NCBI RefSeq assembly: GCF_037652055.1
Contig: NZ_JBBKAH010000011.1
Span: 62,001-126,000 of the forward strand
From: Pelagibius sp037652055
GTDB lineage: Bacteria > Pseudomonadota > Alphaproteobacteria > Kiloniellales > Kiloniellaceae
Reading direction: 5' to 3'
DNA length: 64,000 nucleotides
The first letter of the stretch is position 1, and every line of letters begins with the position of its first letter. Below the pieces are notes generated by a model. The model did no database searches, was not told the DNA's origin, and saw only the letters and a list, made by a program, of their open reading frames with translations. Of this stretch, positions 38,593-47,813 are shown piece by piece. A program made the translations under genes and the position numbers.

Positions 38593-40290
38593 ATGGAATC
38601 GATCCTCAACGCCGCCGGCGGCCTCGGCATCTTCCTGCTGGCGATGACCATGATGACCGCGGGCCTCAAGGTCTTCGGCGGCGATCGCCTGAAGCGCCAC
38701 CTGGAGCAATGGACCTCCACGCCGCTGCGCGGGGTCGCCACCGGCGCGCTGGTGACCGCCCTGGTGCAGTCGTCCAGCGCCGTCACCGTGGCCACCATCG
38801 GCTTCGTCAACGCCGGGATCCTGTCGCTCGGCCACGCCCTCGGCGTCATCTTCGGCGCCAATCTCGGCACCACCATGACCGGCTGGCTGGTCAGCGTCAC
38901 CGGCTTCGGTTTCAGGATCGAGGCTGTCGCGCTGCCGATCATCGCGCTGGGCGTCGGCCTGCGGGTCGCCATGCAGAACAAGCGCCTGCGCGGCCTCGGC
39001 GAGGCCTTAACCGGCTTCGGCCTGTTCTTCCTCGGCCTGGCGATCCTCAAGGAGGCCTTCTCCGAGGTATCGGCCACCTTCGGCACCGCCACCCTGGCGG
39101 CAGCCGGCACCGGCGCCACCGGCGTCGCGCTCTTCGCCGTCATCGGCCTAGTGGCGACAATCCTTACCCAGTCGTCCAGTGCGGCTGTCGCTCTGATCCT
39201 CACCGCGGCCAGCCAGTCGGCGCTCGGCCTCGGCGCCGCCGCAGCGGCCATTATCGGCGCCAATCTGGGCACCACCTCGACCGCCGCCCTCGCGGTGATC
39301 GGCGCCACCCCCAATGCCAAGCGCGTCGCCGCCGGCCACATCCTGTTCAACCTGCTGACCGGTCTGGTCGCGCTGGCCATCCTGCCGGCGCTCTTATGGG
39401 CGACGCGGGAGCTCGGCGAGTTGCTCGGTCTGTCCAACCAGCCGGCCATCGTGCTCGCTCTCTTCCATACAGTGTTCAACGTCACTGGTGTGGTGCTGTT
39501 GCTGCCCTTCATCAGACCCCTCACCGCCTTCCTACAACGCCGCTTCACCACCGCCGAGGAAAGCATGAGCCGGCCGCGCCATCTCGATCGCACCGTCGCG
39601 GCGACGCCTGCCTTCGCCGTGCCGGCGCTGGAGCAGGAACTGCGCCACATGCAGGATCTCGTGTGCGGCACCGGCCTGGCTGCTGTCGCCGGGCAGCAAG
39701 ACCGAAGCGCGGCAATCGAACGCCGTGCCGTCGCCATCTACCAGCTCGGCCAGGCAGCAGCCGCCTTCGCCGTCGAGGTGCGCATGGAGGACATGACCCG
39801 GGAGGATGCCGAGGCCCTGGTCCGCCTGCTGCGCATCGCGCGCTACCTGGAAGAAGCGACCAACCTGCTGCCGCAGCTGCATGCCACCGGCCTGGACGGC
39901 CACCGCCTCACGTCCGAGATGACCAAGGCGAGCGTTCTCGACCTGCTGGCGGCAGCGCAGACCTGCCTGACGGTCTGCGGGGAGAACACGGACGATCCGC
40001 AGTGGCGCGGTCGGTTGGAAAGCGCGCGCGATCGCTTCGAGACACTTTACCAAGACGCCAAGGCGGCGGTGCTGCGCGCGGCGGCCACACACCTGCTCTC
40101 CATCGACCACACCGACAGCCTGCTCGATGCCATGAGCAGCACGCGCCGCATGATCGAGCAGACGGTGAAGGCCACTCTGATGCTGCTGGAAGAAGTCGAA
40201 AGTCGGCGCGGCCTGAACGCGCCCCGGGCGACAGCCAGACCCGATCTGACAGCGGACAGCGCGAAGGGTGGGCCGCCACCGGCCGGCTGA
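38593..40290 (+). CDS. Na/Pi cotransporter family protein
   Basis: The 565-residue membrane protein has two homologous halves, each with the QSSSA motif (QSSSAVTVATIGFVNAG and QSSSAAVALILTAASQ), typical of sodium/phosphate cotransporters of the NptA/YjbB class, and a C-terminal PhoU-like helical region from about residue 350. It probably takes up or exports phosphate. The gap to panC is 61 bp. Confidence 0.93.
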   Translation: MESILNAAGGLGIFLLAMTMMTAGLKVFGGDRLKRHLEQWTSTPLRGVATGALVTALVQSSSAVTVATIGFVNAGILSLGHALGVIFGANLGTTMTGWLVSVTGFGFRIEAVALPIIALGVGLRVAMQNKRLRGLGEALTGFGLFFLGLAILKEAFSEVSATFGTATLAAAGTGATGVALFAVIGLVATILTQSSSAAVALILTAASQSALGLGAAAAAIIGANLGTTSTAALAVIGATPNAKRVAAGHILFNLLTGLVALAILPALLWATRELGELLGLSNQPAIVLALFHTVFNVTGVVLLLPFIRPLTAFLQRRFTTAEESMSRPRHLDRTVAATPAFAVPALEQELRHMQDLVCGTGLAAVAGQQDRSAAIERRAVAIYQLGQAAAAFAVEVRMEDMTREDAEALVRLLRIARYLEEATNLLPQLHATGLDGHRLTSEMTKASVLDLLAAAQTCLTVCGENTDDPQWRGRLESARDRFETLYQDAKAAVLRAAATHLLSIDHTDSLLDAMSSTRRMIEQTVKATLMLLEEVESRRGLNAPRATARPDLTADSAKGGPPPAG

Positions 40291-40307
40291 GCCGGCCTAG
40301 CGCTTTT
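40281..40307 (+). terminator. Terminator hairpin spanning the Na/Pi gene stop
   Basis: GGCCGGC (40281-40287) pairs with GCCGGCC (40291-40297), leaving the TGA stop codon as the three-base loop. Four T (40304-40307) follow. It lies between convergent genes and would terminate the plus-strand message; the minus-strand nuclease gene stop is inside its right arm. Confidence 0.6.
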
Positions 40308-41901
40308 CGCTGTCGTCGTCTTCAAGGGCACGCATCACTCGCCGCAGGATCACGCCGCGCGCCTTGTCGTCCGCCGCACCTTCGAGCTTCGCCCGCAGAT
40401 CGAGGGAAAACTCGGCGAGGTCGTTGTGCCAGTCGCGCCCGCGCAGGGATTCCTGCCCCAGGCGGTGCGGCACCGGGCGGAACTGCAGCTTGCTTTCGCC
40501 GGCCAGCAGGTCGACGACATCGTCGAGCTGCGGGATGATGATGCGTTCTCCGGGAACACCGCTCTCCTGCAGGCCGGCGCGCATGGCCTCCAGCGCTTCT
40601 TCCTCGCCGTGGGTCAGGAAGATCGCCGACTTCACCGGCAGACGCGCGCGCACCCAGGACAGCAGTTGATCGCCGTCGGCGTGACCGGAATAGACGTCGA
40701 TCTGCCGGATCGCCGCGTTGACCCGCACGTCCTCGCCCTGGATCTTCACCGCTGAGACGCCGCGCTGCAGCAGCGAGCCCAGCGTGCCGGGCGCCTGGTA
40801 GCCGACCAGCAGGACGGTGGCATTGTTGCGCCACAGATTTTGCTTCAGGTGATGGCGGATGCGCCCGGCGTCGCACATGCCGCTGCCGGCCATGATGATG
40901 GCGCCGCCGGTAAAGCGCGCGATGACCTTGCTTTCCGCCACCGATTCGGTGAAGCGGATGTTGGGCCGGCGGAACAGGTCCGGCACTTTCGCGGTGTCCT
41001 CCAGCATATCGGCGTTCTTCAAAAACACCTTGGTCGCCTTGATGGCGAGCGGCGAATCGAGGAACACCGGCACCTTGGGCAGCTCACCCCTGTCGAACAG
41101 GACCGAGAGGTCGAGCAGCAGTTCCTGCGTGCGCTCGACGGCGAAGACCGGGATCAGCAGGTTGCCGCCTCGCTGCAGCGCCGTCTTTACCTCGTGAGCG
41201 AGGATCTGGCGCCGCTTCTCGGGCGAGACGTCGCCGCGCTTCCTGCCACCGTAGGTCGATTCGCAGCAGACGAAGTCGAAATTGTCCGGCGCATCGGGAT
41301 CGGGATGGAACAGCTTGTGCTCGGGACCGATGTCGCCGGAGAACAGCAGGCGCAGGACGCGGGGGCTGCGCTGGCCGGTCGCGATTTCCACCTCGATGGA
41401 GGCGGCCCCGAGGATATGCCCGGCGTTCCAGAAGCGTGCCCGCACGCCGTCGCCGACCTCACGCCAGCTTTCATAGGCGACGTTGGAGAAGGCCTGCAGT
41501 GCCGTGTCGACGTCGTCGCGGGTATACATCGGCTCGACCGCCGGGCGGCCGCGCTGCACGTTGCGGCGGTTCAGCCGCTCGACCTCGGTCTCCTGGATGT
41601 AGGCGCTGTCGGGCAGCATGTAGGACAGCAGGTCGAAACTGCCCTCGGTGGCGAAGATCGTTCCCTTGAAGCCCTGCTTCACCAGCTTGGGGAGGAGACC
41701 TGAGTGGTCGATGTGGGCATGCGTCAGAAGGACGAAGTCGATCTTGGCCGGGTCGAAGGGAAAGGCGCCGTAGTTCAGCTCCTTCAGGGTCTTGGAGCCC
41801 TGGAACATGCCGCAGTCGACGAGAAACTGGCAGCGCTCGGTCTGCATCCAGTAGCAGGAGCCGGTGACCGTGCCGGCCGCCCCGCAGAAACTCAACAGCA
41901 T
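40297..41901 (-). CDS. MBL-fold beta-CASP RNA-processing nuclease
   Basis: The 534-residue protein begins with a metallo-beta-lactamase fold containing the HAHIDHSG motif (His61-x-His63-x-Asp65-His66), continues with a beta-CASP domain (GEEEALEAMRAG-type HGEEEALEAM region) and resembles the YSH1/CPSF73-type predicted exonucleases. These cut or process RNA; the precise target is unknown. It converges with the Na/Pi gene. Confidence 0.93.
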   Translation of the reverse strand: MLLSFCGAAGTVTGSCYWMQTERCQFLVDCGMFQGSKTLKELNYGAFPFDPAKIDFVLLTHAHIDHSGLLPKLVKQGFKGTIFATEGSFDLLSYMLPDSAYIQETEVERLNRRNVQRGRPAVEPMYTRDDVDTALQAFSNVAYESWREVGDGVRARFWNAGHILGAASIEVEIATGQRSPRVLRLLFSGDIGPEHKLFHPDPDAPDNFDFVCCESTYGGRKRGDVSPEKRRQILAHEVKTALQRGGNLLIPVFAVERTQELLLDLSVLFDRGELPKVPVFLDSPLAIKATKVFLKNADMLEDTAKVPDLFRRPNIRFTESVAESKVIARFTGGAIIMAGSGMCDAGRIRHHLKQNLWRNNATVLLVGYQAPGTLGSLLQRGVSAVKIQGEDVRVNAAIRQIDVYSGHADGDQLLSWVRARLPVKSAIFLTHGEEEALEAMRAGLQESGVPGERIIIPQLDDVVDLLAGESKLQFRPVPHRLGQESLRGRDWHNDLAEFSLDLRAKLEGAADDKARGVILRRVMRALEDDDSEKR

Positions 41902-41980
41902 GTGGCAATCCTGAAACGCGAAGCTACCCGCATCTGGCTTAGCCCCATCGCGCCCCTAAGTCAAAGCATGGCGGCAGCGC

Positions 41981-44185
41981 TCATTCGGCGGTGACGAAGT
42001 TGGGCTCCGGCAATTCGACGGTGGCGCCTCCTTCGGCCTTCACCGTCTCGGCCAAGACGATCCACTTCCTGAGGTCGAAGTGTGCCGGTTTGGCACCGAA
42101 GCAGTCCTGCTTCACCTTTGCGAAGAGTTCCAGCGCGGCGTCCAGGCGTTCGGCGCGGCCTTCCCACTCCAGGGTCCGGAAACGCATGTCATCGGTAACC
42201 GCCGACAGCAGGGCTACCAGCGCGCCCTCGTAGGGATGCATCAGCGGCATCACCCGCGGCACCGACACCGGCCAGTCGGCGGGGATCGCCGGCGCGTCCT
42301 GCTGCCAGGCCCAGATCGCCCGCAGCAGGCGCCAGTCGGCCTCGGCCGCCACGTAGTCGCCGACGGCATGGTGAAGGCGCGCGCGCATGTAGTGGTAGGG
42401 CACCTCGACCAGGCGGTCCATCGCCGCCAGCTCGATCGCCGAGGTCAGCAGGTGGATGGCGCCGGCCAGCGCCTCCTGGTGCTCCGCGGCGGTGGTGCGC
42501 CGGCGCAGCAGGTCGCCCTGGGCATCACGCGGTCGAGACAGAGCCAGCCGCGCCCAGAGATAGCGCCCCAGGGACTCCTCCCAATGGCGCCGGCCCTCCT
42601 TCTCGTAATGAGCGACGCGACGCAGACCGCGATCAGCGATCGGATTGAGCTCGAAGCCCTGCCAGTCGACCTGCCAACCAATGTAGCTGCTGTGCGGGCT
42701 GGGCAGGCGGTCGCCGGTGGTCATCCACACCTCGTCGCGCCACGGCCGTCGCTTGGGATCGGCGCGCACGATGCTGCCGAGCTGGCCGTAGACCTTGCGC
42801 GGCACGCGGCCGTAGGCGCGTTCGGCCGCCAGCGCGTCCGGCGGCGCTGGCAGGGCGGTGCGGATTCTCTCCAGCATGCCGTCGCGGCTGGACGACAGCC
42901 AGTCGATCGCCCAGTCGACGTCGATACGCTGATGGCCCGCGTCGGCCTTCAGCGCGGCGGAGATCGACTCGAAGCGCGCGTGGGTCTCCAGCCACTTGCC
43001 GAAGGTCGGCGTGAAGTGATTGTCCTCCGCGCCGAAGTGCCGCTCTGCCATATCGGGATGCAGGAAATGGTTGGTTTGAGCCACGGCTTCGCCCGCGTGC
43101 ACGGTAACGCGCACGCGCTCGCCGTTTACCTCGATGCGCCGCGCCGCGCCGGTCTTGGCGTCGGAGACGAAGAAGGTCCAGGCGGCAAAGTGGCGCGTCG
43201 ACTTGGCAATGTCGACCGCGTCGTCGACGCTGGCCGCCTCGCGCAGCATGCGCTGCTGCACGAAGGGCGCGATGTCGCCGTGGTCGAACAGGAAGCCGCT
43301 CTCGACCTCCGTGGTCGACATCTGGTGGAGGGCGACGGCGAGGCCGACATCGTTGAGGCCGCTGATGCCTCCGGGATAGATGAGGCCGGCGGTGCCGAAG
43401 GCGGCGTACCTGTGCCAGGCAGGATTTTCCTCGGTCTCGTCGATGAGCGAGAGCACCGGCGCGTTGTTCCAGTTGTAGAGATCGGCATCGAGATTGCGCG
43501 CGTGCAGGTGCAGGCCGTCGGCGGCGAGGTCCGCCGGTACGGCAAAGCCGGTACAGGCGAAGTCCATGCGGGTGTTGGTGCCGGCCAGGGCCTGCAGTGC
43601 GGCGCCGACCTCCTGCTGCCTGGCGGGATCGTCCTTGGCCGCTTCCAGGTAGTTCCTGGTTTCCGCGTCGCTGAGGCGAGAGGCGACCAGGGCCAGCACG
43701 CCCGGGGCCTTGCGCGCGCGCAGGCCCGGGATGGTGAAGGCATGCAGCGTCCCGTCGACGACGTTTCCGACCTCGATGGCGATGATGGCGTCGCGCACCT
43801 CCAGGTCGGAGAACTGGGGAGCGCCGGCACCGGCCCGGTAGCCCTCGCCGAGCGCCTTCACGGCGTCGCGGAACTCGTTGCTGCAGTGCTCCAGAACGCG
43901 GTCGCTGTAGGCACGGTAGAGCGCCGCGGCAATCTTGCTGAAGGTCTTGCTCTCCAGGTTCACGCCGCGCGCGATGGTGGCGACGATTTCCGGGAACGCG
44001 CCGGCCTCCATCTCGCGCGCCAGCAGCCGGCCATGGTCGTAGGCAATGTCGGCAAAACGGCCGCGCTGCTTCAGCACGAAGAAGGGCTGGCCGGCGACGG
44101 TCAGGCGCCGGAGGCTGCTCTGCGCCCGCCCCTCTCCCGGCGCCAAGGTGTGTACCTTGTCGAGGCCCTTGATCTCCTGCGCCAT
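41981..44185 (-). CDS. Large C45-type (acyl-amide) Ntn hydrolase with a long C-terminal extension
   Basis: The 734-residue protein has an N-terminal C45/linear-amide hydrolase-like half. The predicted nucleophile is Cys211 in DFACTGFAVP, where self-cleavage would expose an N-terminal Cys, followed by LHARNLDAD, GTAGLIYPGGISGLNDVGLA and HQTNH-like AQTNHFLHPDM stretches. Family members cleave amide bonds of N-acyl compounds or make isopenicillin. The C-terminal half, about 350 residues, is mostly helical and unassigned. ATG 44185 has GGGGAGGG upstream; the frame is open to 44260. No signal peptide is seen. Confidence 0.85.
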   Translation of the reverse strand: MAQEIKGLDKVHTLAPGEGRAQSSLRRLTVAGQPFFVLKQRGRFADIAYDHGRLLAREMEAGAFPEIVATIARGVNLESKTFSKIAAALYRAYSDRVLEHCSNEFRDAVKALGEGYRAGAGAPQFSDLEVRDAIIAIEVGNVVDGTLHAFTIPGLRARKAPGVLALVASRLSDAETRNYLEAAKDDPARQQEVGAALQALAGTNTRMDFACTGFAVPADLAADGLHLHARNLDADLYNWNNAPVLSLIDETEENPAWHRYAAFGTAGLIYPGGISGLNDVGLAVALHQMSTTEVESGFLFDHGDIAPFVQQRMLREAASVDDAVDIAKSTRHFAAWTFFVSDAKTGAARRIEVNGERVRVTVHAGEAVAQTNHFLHPDMAERHFGAEDNHFTPTFGKWLETHARFESISAALKADAGHQRIDVDWAIDWLSSSRDGMLERIRTALPAPPDALAAERAYGRVPRKVYGQLGSIVRADPKRRPWRDEVWMTTGDRLPSPHSSYIGWQVDWQGFELNPIADRGLRRVAHYEKEGRRHWEESLGRYLWARLALSRPRDAQGDLLRRRTTAAEHQEALAGAIHLLTSAIELAAMDRLVEVPYHYMRARLHHAVGDYVAAEADWRLLRAIWAWQQDAPAIPADWPVSVPRVMPLMHPYEGALVALLSAVTDDMRFRTLEWEGRAERLDAALELFAKVKQDCFGAKPAHFDLRKWIVLAETVKAEGGATVELPEPNFVTAE

Positions 44186-44386
44186 GCTGCCCTCCCCTGC
44201 TTGCGGCTGCAGCATAGCAAAGAGCCCGATGGGCCGCCTTGGCGCAGTGGGGGAAGTCACAATTCGCTCGCCCCGGCGCCGATTTGACGTCGATCAATGC
44301 CCGTCCCGGCAAAAGCGGGTCTGCTCGGCCACTATCCGCGTCCGAGTCCCCCTACTGACTTTGCCAACCAGAAAGAGCGTTGCCCG

Positions 44387-44629
44387 ATGACCCATGTCCC
44401 CCACGAGTTGCACGACGAGTTTCCCGAGGCCGGCGAGGCCCTGCATCGGCTGAAGATCGAGAATGCCCACTTCGCCAAGCTGGCCGACGAATACCACGAG
44501 GTTAATCGGGAGATTCACCGGATCGAGGCCGACGTGGAAGCCGCCTCCGATGAGCGCGCCGAGGCGCTGAAGAAGCGCCGCCTGGTCTTGAAGGACGAGA
44601 TCGCCGGGATCCTGCGCGCCGCCGTCTGA
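44387..44629 (+). CDS. DUF465 (YdcH/SlyX-like) small coiled-coil protein
   Basis: The 80-residue charged helical protein matches the YdcH family (FAKLADEYHEVNREIHRIE, LKKRRLVLKDEIAGIL). The role is unknown. ATG 44387 is chosen because the family N-terminus starts there. Confidence 0.92.
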   Translation: MTHVPHELHDEFPEAGEALHRLKIENAHFAKLADEYHEVNREIHRIEADVEAASDERAEALKKRRLVLKDEIAGILRAAV

Positions 44630-44641
44630 CCCGATGCCTCT

Positions 44642-45187
44642 CTAGCAGACGGCGGCCCGGTCGGCCGCCAGTTCTGCCGGCTCGGCCGGCTGCAGCAGTT
44701 CCGCCTCCCCCGGCGTCGTGGTGAAGAACTGTCCCGCCAGCACCATGTCCACCTGGCCGTCGCCGTTACGCGACAACGGCAGGTGCAGGCGCTTGGTCCA
44801 ATGGAATTCCTTGTCGACCCAGCGGAAGTGACCTTCCGAATAAACCGGCACGGTGCGGTTCACCACCATGCCGTAGAGCCGACGGGTGAAAGTCAGGGTG
44901 GCACCACTGGTCAGCCGGTCGACGCTCCAGCCGGTGTAGTCGAAACCGTGAGCGGCGACGATCGCGGTGCCGACGACCCGGTAGCGGATCTCGCGGCCGC
45001 CGGCGCCTACCTCCGCGAGGATGAGGTTCTTCAGCAGGCCCGGCATGTCGGCCGGCTCGAAGGCCGCCCGTGGCATCGCCGTCAAGGCGTCACTGCGCGT
45101 CAGCCAGTAGTCGTAGAGAGACCGCAGCTGCGGATGCGCAATCCGTCGGCGAAAAGATGGCTCGGTCGATTCAGGTCGATCCAGCAG
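44642..45187 (-). CDS. PAS_5 family protein, non-ATG start
   Basis: The protein matches the alphaproteobacterial PAS_5 family (FEPADMPGLLKNLIL, then RYRVVGTAIVAAHG, VVNRTVPVYSEGHF, RLHLPLSRNGDGQVD). Reading upstream of the first TTG (45085) in the same frame still gives family sequence (SLYDYWLTRSDALTAMP), and no ATG, GTG or other TTG is present up to the in-frame stop at 45287. The best start is CTG 45187, 7 nt after a GGAGG site (45195-45199), giving 181 residues, the usual size. Start codon assignment is therefore inferred. It converges on the DUF465 gene. Confidence 0.75.
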   Translation of the reverse strand: MLDRPESTEPSFRRRIAHPQLRSLYDYWLTRSDALTAMPRAAFEPADMPGLLKNLILAEVGAGGREIRYRVVGTAIVAAHGFDYTGWSVDRLTSGATLTFTRRLYGMVVNRTVPVYSEGHFRWVDKEFHWTKRLHLPLSRNGDGQVDMVLAGQFFTTTPGEAELLQPAEPAELAADRAAVC

Positions 45188-45358
45188 GCTGCATCCTCCA
45201 AAGGGGTACGGCAGGCAGTGCCTATCGCGGCGGCCTGCGACCGCTGGGCCCAGCCCGACAATTGTAAAGGCCGGCCAAAGGCTTTGTCAGGAATTCATTG
45301 CGTAACTTTATGGCGTTCAGCAAGGGATAAAACTCGCGTTAAGCGCGCCGCGGGCCGC

Positions 45359-46405
45359 CTAGAAGCGGTCGATCACCGTGAAGCCCAGGGTATCGAAACG
45401 CCCCATTGAAGCCAGGACGCCGCCCGCATCCTCGAGGGCAACCGTCCGAGTCACCAGGCGGCCGGGATCCAGTCGCCCGGCAGCGACCAGGCGAAGCATC
45501 CCTGCGAAGTGATGCGCCGGCATCCCTTTGCTGCCATAGATCTCAAGCTCTCCACCGATCACGTCGTCGATCGGCACCTGAAGCTTGCCCCCCGCCTGTC
45601 CTGAGGTCATGCCGATCTGCAGGTGCCGGCCGCGCTTTGCCAGACTGCGGACGGCGTTTTCGCAGGTCTGCTGGATACCCAGGGCATCGACCGAGACCTG
45701 TGCCCCGCCGCCGGTCAGTTCCCGCACGGCCGACACCGGATCGTCGACTTCTGAGGCGTTGACGGTGGCTACCGCCCCCAGTTCCCTGGCGAGATCCAGC
45801 TTCTCCACGCCAATGTCGACCGCGATGACCTGGGCGCCCAGGCAGTTGGCGATTTCGACGACCGACAGCCCGATACCGCCGCAGCCGTAGACCACGATCC
45901 ATTCCCCGGCACCTAAGTGCACCCTGTCGGTCAGGCCGTGGAATGCGGTCATGAAGCGACACCCCATACCGGCGCCGGCCAAAAAGCTGACCTCCTCGGG
46001 CAGGACGACGAGATTCAGGTCGGCCTTGTCGACGGCGACATATTCCGCGAAACCACCCCAGGAGCGGAAACCCGGCATGACCGGACTGTCGCAGAGGTGA
46101 GAAAGGCCGCCATGGCACCGGGGACAGCTGCCGTCACCGCCGCTGAAGGGGACGATGACACGCTGGCCCGGGACGAAGCGGCTCACCTCCGGCCCGATGG
46201 CTTCGACGACACCGCACATCTCGTGCCCCAGAACATGCGGAAGCCTGAGGAAACCGGGCCAGTGCTCGGCCCAGGCATGCCAGTCGCTGCGGCATATACC
46301 ATTTGCCGCCACTTTGATGACGGCGCCCGCCCTGGATGGGTCGGGCGTGGGGACGTCCCTCACAACAAGGGGGGCATTGTAGGATTCGAGGACCGCAGCC
46401 TTCAT
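45359..46405 (-). CDS. Zinc-dependent alcohol dehydrogenase family protein
   Basis: The 348-residue medium-chain dehydrogenase has catalytic zinc ligands Cys38 (GICRSDWH), His61-Glu62 (LGHEMCG), a structural-site remnant (CPRCHGGLSHLC) and the NAD(P) motif GCGGIGLSVVEIA. It oxidises a sugar alcohol or sugar acid (inference). It starts 34 bp after the enolase-superfamily gene on the same strand, so the two form an operon. Confidence 0.94.
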   Translation of the reverse strand: MKAAVLESYNAPLVVRDVPTPDPSRAGAVIKVAANGICRSDWHAWAEHWPGFLRLPHVLGHEMCGVVEAIGPEVSRFVPGQRVIVPFSGGDGSCPRCHGGLSHLCDSPVMPGFRSWGGFAEYVAVDKADLNLVVLPEEVSFLAGAGMGCRFMTAFHGLTDRVHLGAGEWIVVYGCGGIGLSVVEIANCLGAQVIAVDIGVEKLDLARELGAVATVNASEVDDPVSAVRELTGGGAQVSVDALGIQQTCENAVRSLAKRGRHLQIGMTSGQAGGKLQVPIDDVIGGELEIYGSKGMPAHHFAGMLRLVAAGRLDPGRLVTRTVALEDAGGVLASMGRFDTLGFTVIDRF

Positions 46406-46439
46406 TGCGCGACAAACTCCAGCAGGAGAACTTCCTGAA

Positions 46440-47624
46440 TCATTGCGGCCTGTCGCTCATCTCGAGATGCAGTGCCTCGCCTTCGTAGGGATGGGCGCGC
46501 GCTACTTCTTCGTCGATCTCGACGCCGAGGCCAGGGGCGTCGGGGGGAATCACATAGCCTGCTTCCCAACGGATCGGGCTTTTCAGAAGCTCCGCATGGA
46601 ATCCGCCCCAGGTCTTGATGGACTCCAGGATCAGGAAGTTTGGGCTGCAGGTGCTGATCTGAATGTTCGCCGCCCCGACAACAGGGCCACAGTAGAGATG
46701 CGGTGCGATCTGGGCATAGTGGGTCTCCGCCATACCGGCGATCTTCTTGGCCTCCAGGATTCCGCCGACCCGACCCAGGTTCATTTGCAGAATGGCCGCG
46801 GCCCGCGACTGCAGAAGCGCCGCGAACTCGTACTTCGTGGTGAGGCGCTCGCCGCTGGCCACCGGGATCGACGTCGCCCGGGCGACCTGCCCCATGGCGC
46901 CCGGCATCTCCGGCGGCGTCGGCTCTTCGAACCACAAGGGATCGTAGGGCTCGATGCGGCGCGCCAGCCTGATCGCCCCCGCCGGAGTCATCTGTCCGTG
47001 GGTGCCAAACAGCAGATCGCAGGCGGAGCCCACGGCTTCCCGCAGGCGCTTCATGAACAACTCGCTGCAATCCAGCGCCGCGAGCGACAGCTGCCGCGGG
47101 TCGAATGCGCTATAGGGCCCGGCGGGATCGAATTTTACGGCGGTGAACCCCAGTGCCAGGTATTCGCTGGCGCGCTGCGCCGCCAGATCGGGATCGCTGT
47201 AGACGCGGTCACCTTCGCCAGGCTCGGGATAGAGATAGGTGTAGCTGCGCAGCCGATCATGCACCTTGCCGCCCAGCAGGTCGTAAACGGGCCGACCCAG
47301 TTCCTTCCCGATGATGTCCCAGCAGGCCATCTCGATGCCGCTCAGTACTGCCAGCAGGGAGGTATCCGGTCGCTGGGTGTAGCCGCTACTGTAAATGCGG
47401 CGCCACAGCTGTTCGATCCGGAAGGGGTCAGCGCCGATCACCATCCGCTCGCAGACATCCGCGATCATGCGCTCGACGACCCGAGGGTGGAACGGAACCG
47501 AGTAGATTTCGCCGACACCCTCAACGCCGCCATCGGTCGTCAGCTTCACAAACACCCAGTAACGCCCGCCGAAGTGCGGCGGCGGTGTGCCGACGACAAA
47601 GACCTCGAAGCTGCTCACCTTCAT
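46440..47624 (-). CDS. Enolase superfamily sugar-acid dehydratase (mandelate racemase/MLE)
   Basis: The 394-residue protein has the family N-terminal cap (ILEIEMACWDIIGKELGRPVY-like, residues 96-115) and barrel motifs: Lys164-x-Asp166, Glu233-Glu234 (WFEEPTPPE), Glu259 (SGER) and His309 (APHLYCGP). The usual first metal-ligand position reads Gly207-Thr208-His209-Gly-Gln rather than Asp-x-His. Members dehydrate acid sugars such as galactonate or galactarate. ATG 47624 has GAGGGG upstream and matches the family start. Its promoter shares the 189-bp gap with the divergent dehydrogenase gene. Confidence 0.92.
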   Translation of the reverse strand: MKVSSFEVFVVGTPPPHFGGRYWVFVKLTTDGGVEGVGEIYSVPFHPRVVERMIADVCERMVIGADPFRIEQLWRRIYSSGYTQRPDTSLLAVLSGIEMACWDIIGKELGRPVYDLLGGKVHDRLRSYTYLYPEPGEGDRVYSDPDLAAQRASEYLALGFTAVKFDPAGPYSAFDPRQLSLAALDCSELFMKRLREAVGSACDLLFGTHGQMTPAGAIRLARRIEPYDPLWFEEPTPPEMPGAMGQVARATSIPVASGERLTTKYEFAALLQSRAAAILQMNLGRVGGILEAKKIAGMAETHYAQIAPHLYCGPVVGAANIQISTCSPNFLILESIKTWGGFHAELLKSPIRWEAGYVIPPDAPGLGVEIDEEVARAHPYEGEALHLEMSDRPQ

Positions 47625-47703
47625 GGACGGGCCCCTCAACGCTCGCTGGCCCCGACGGCGGTGCCAGGGAGATGGAAGGTCAATCGATTACGCGACCGCA
47701 GGA

Positions 47704-47728
47704 CAATTCCCGTCAAGACGGGAAATTG
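47704..47728. promoter_or_regulatory. Inverted repeat in the divergent sugar-acid promoter region
   Basis: TCCCGT (47708-47713) and ACGGGA (47718-47723) form perfect arms around CAAG, extended by CAAT (47704-47707) and AATTG (47724-47728). It lies 80 bp from the dehydratase start and 86 bp from the divergent dehydrogenase start. Likely an operator for both directions; no regulator gene lies next to it. Confidence 0.5.
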
Positions 47729-47813
47729 AATGCGACCCGCAGAAAGCCGCTGGACAGCGCCAAGCGCAGAGCTTCTCCTGGCGCAGGGAGACACAGGAAG
47801 TGGAGAGACCGGC

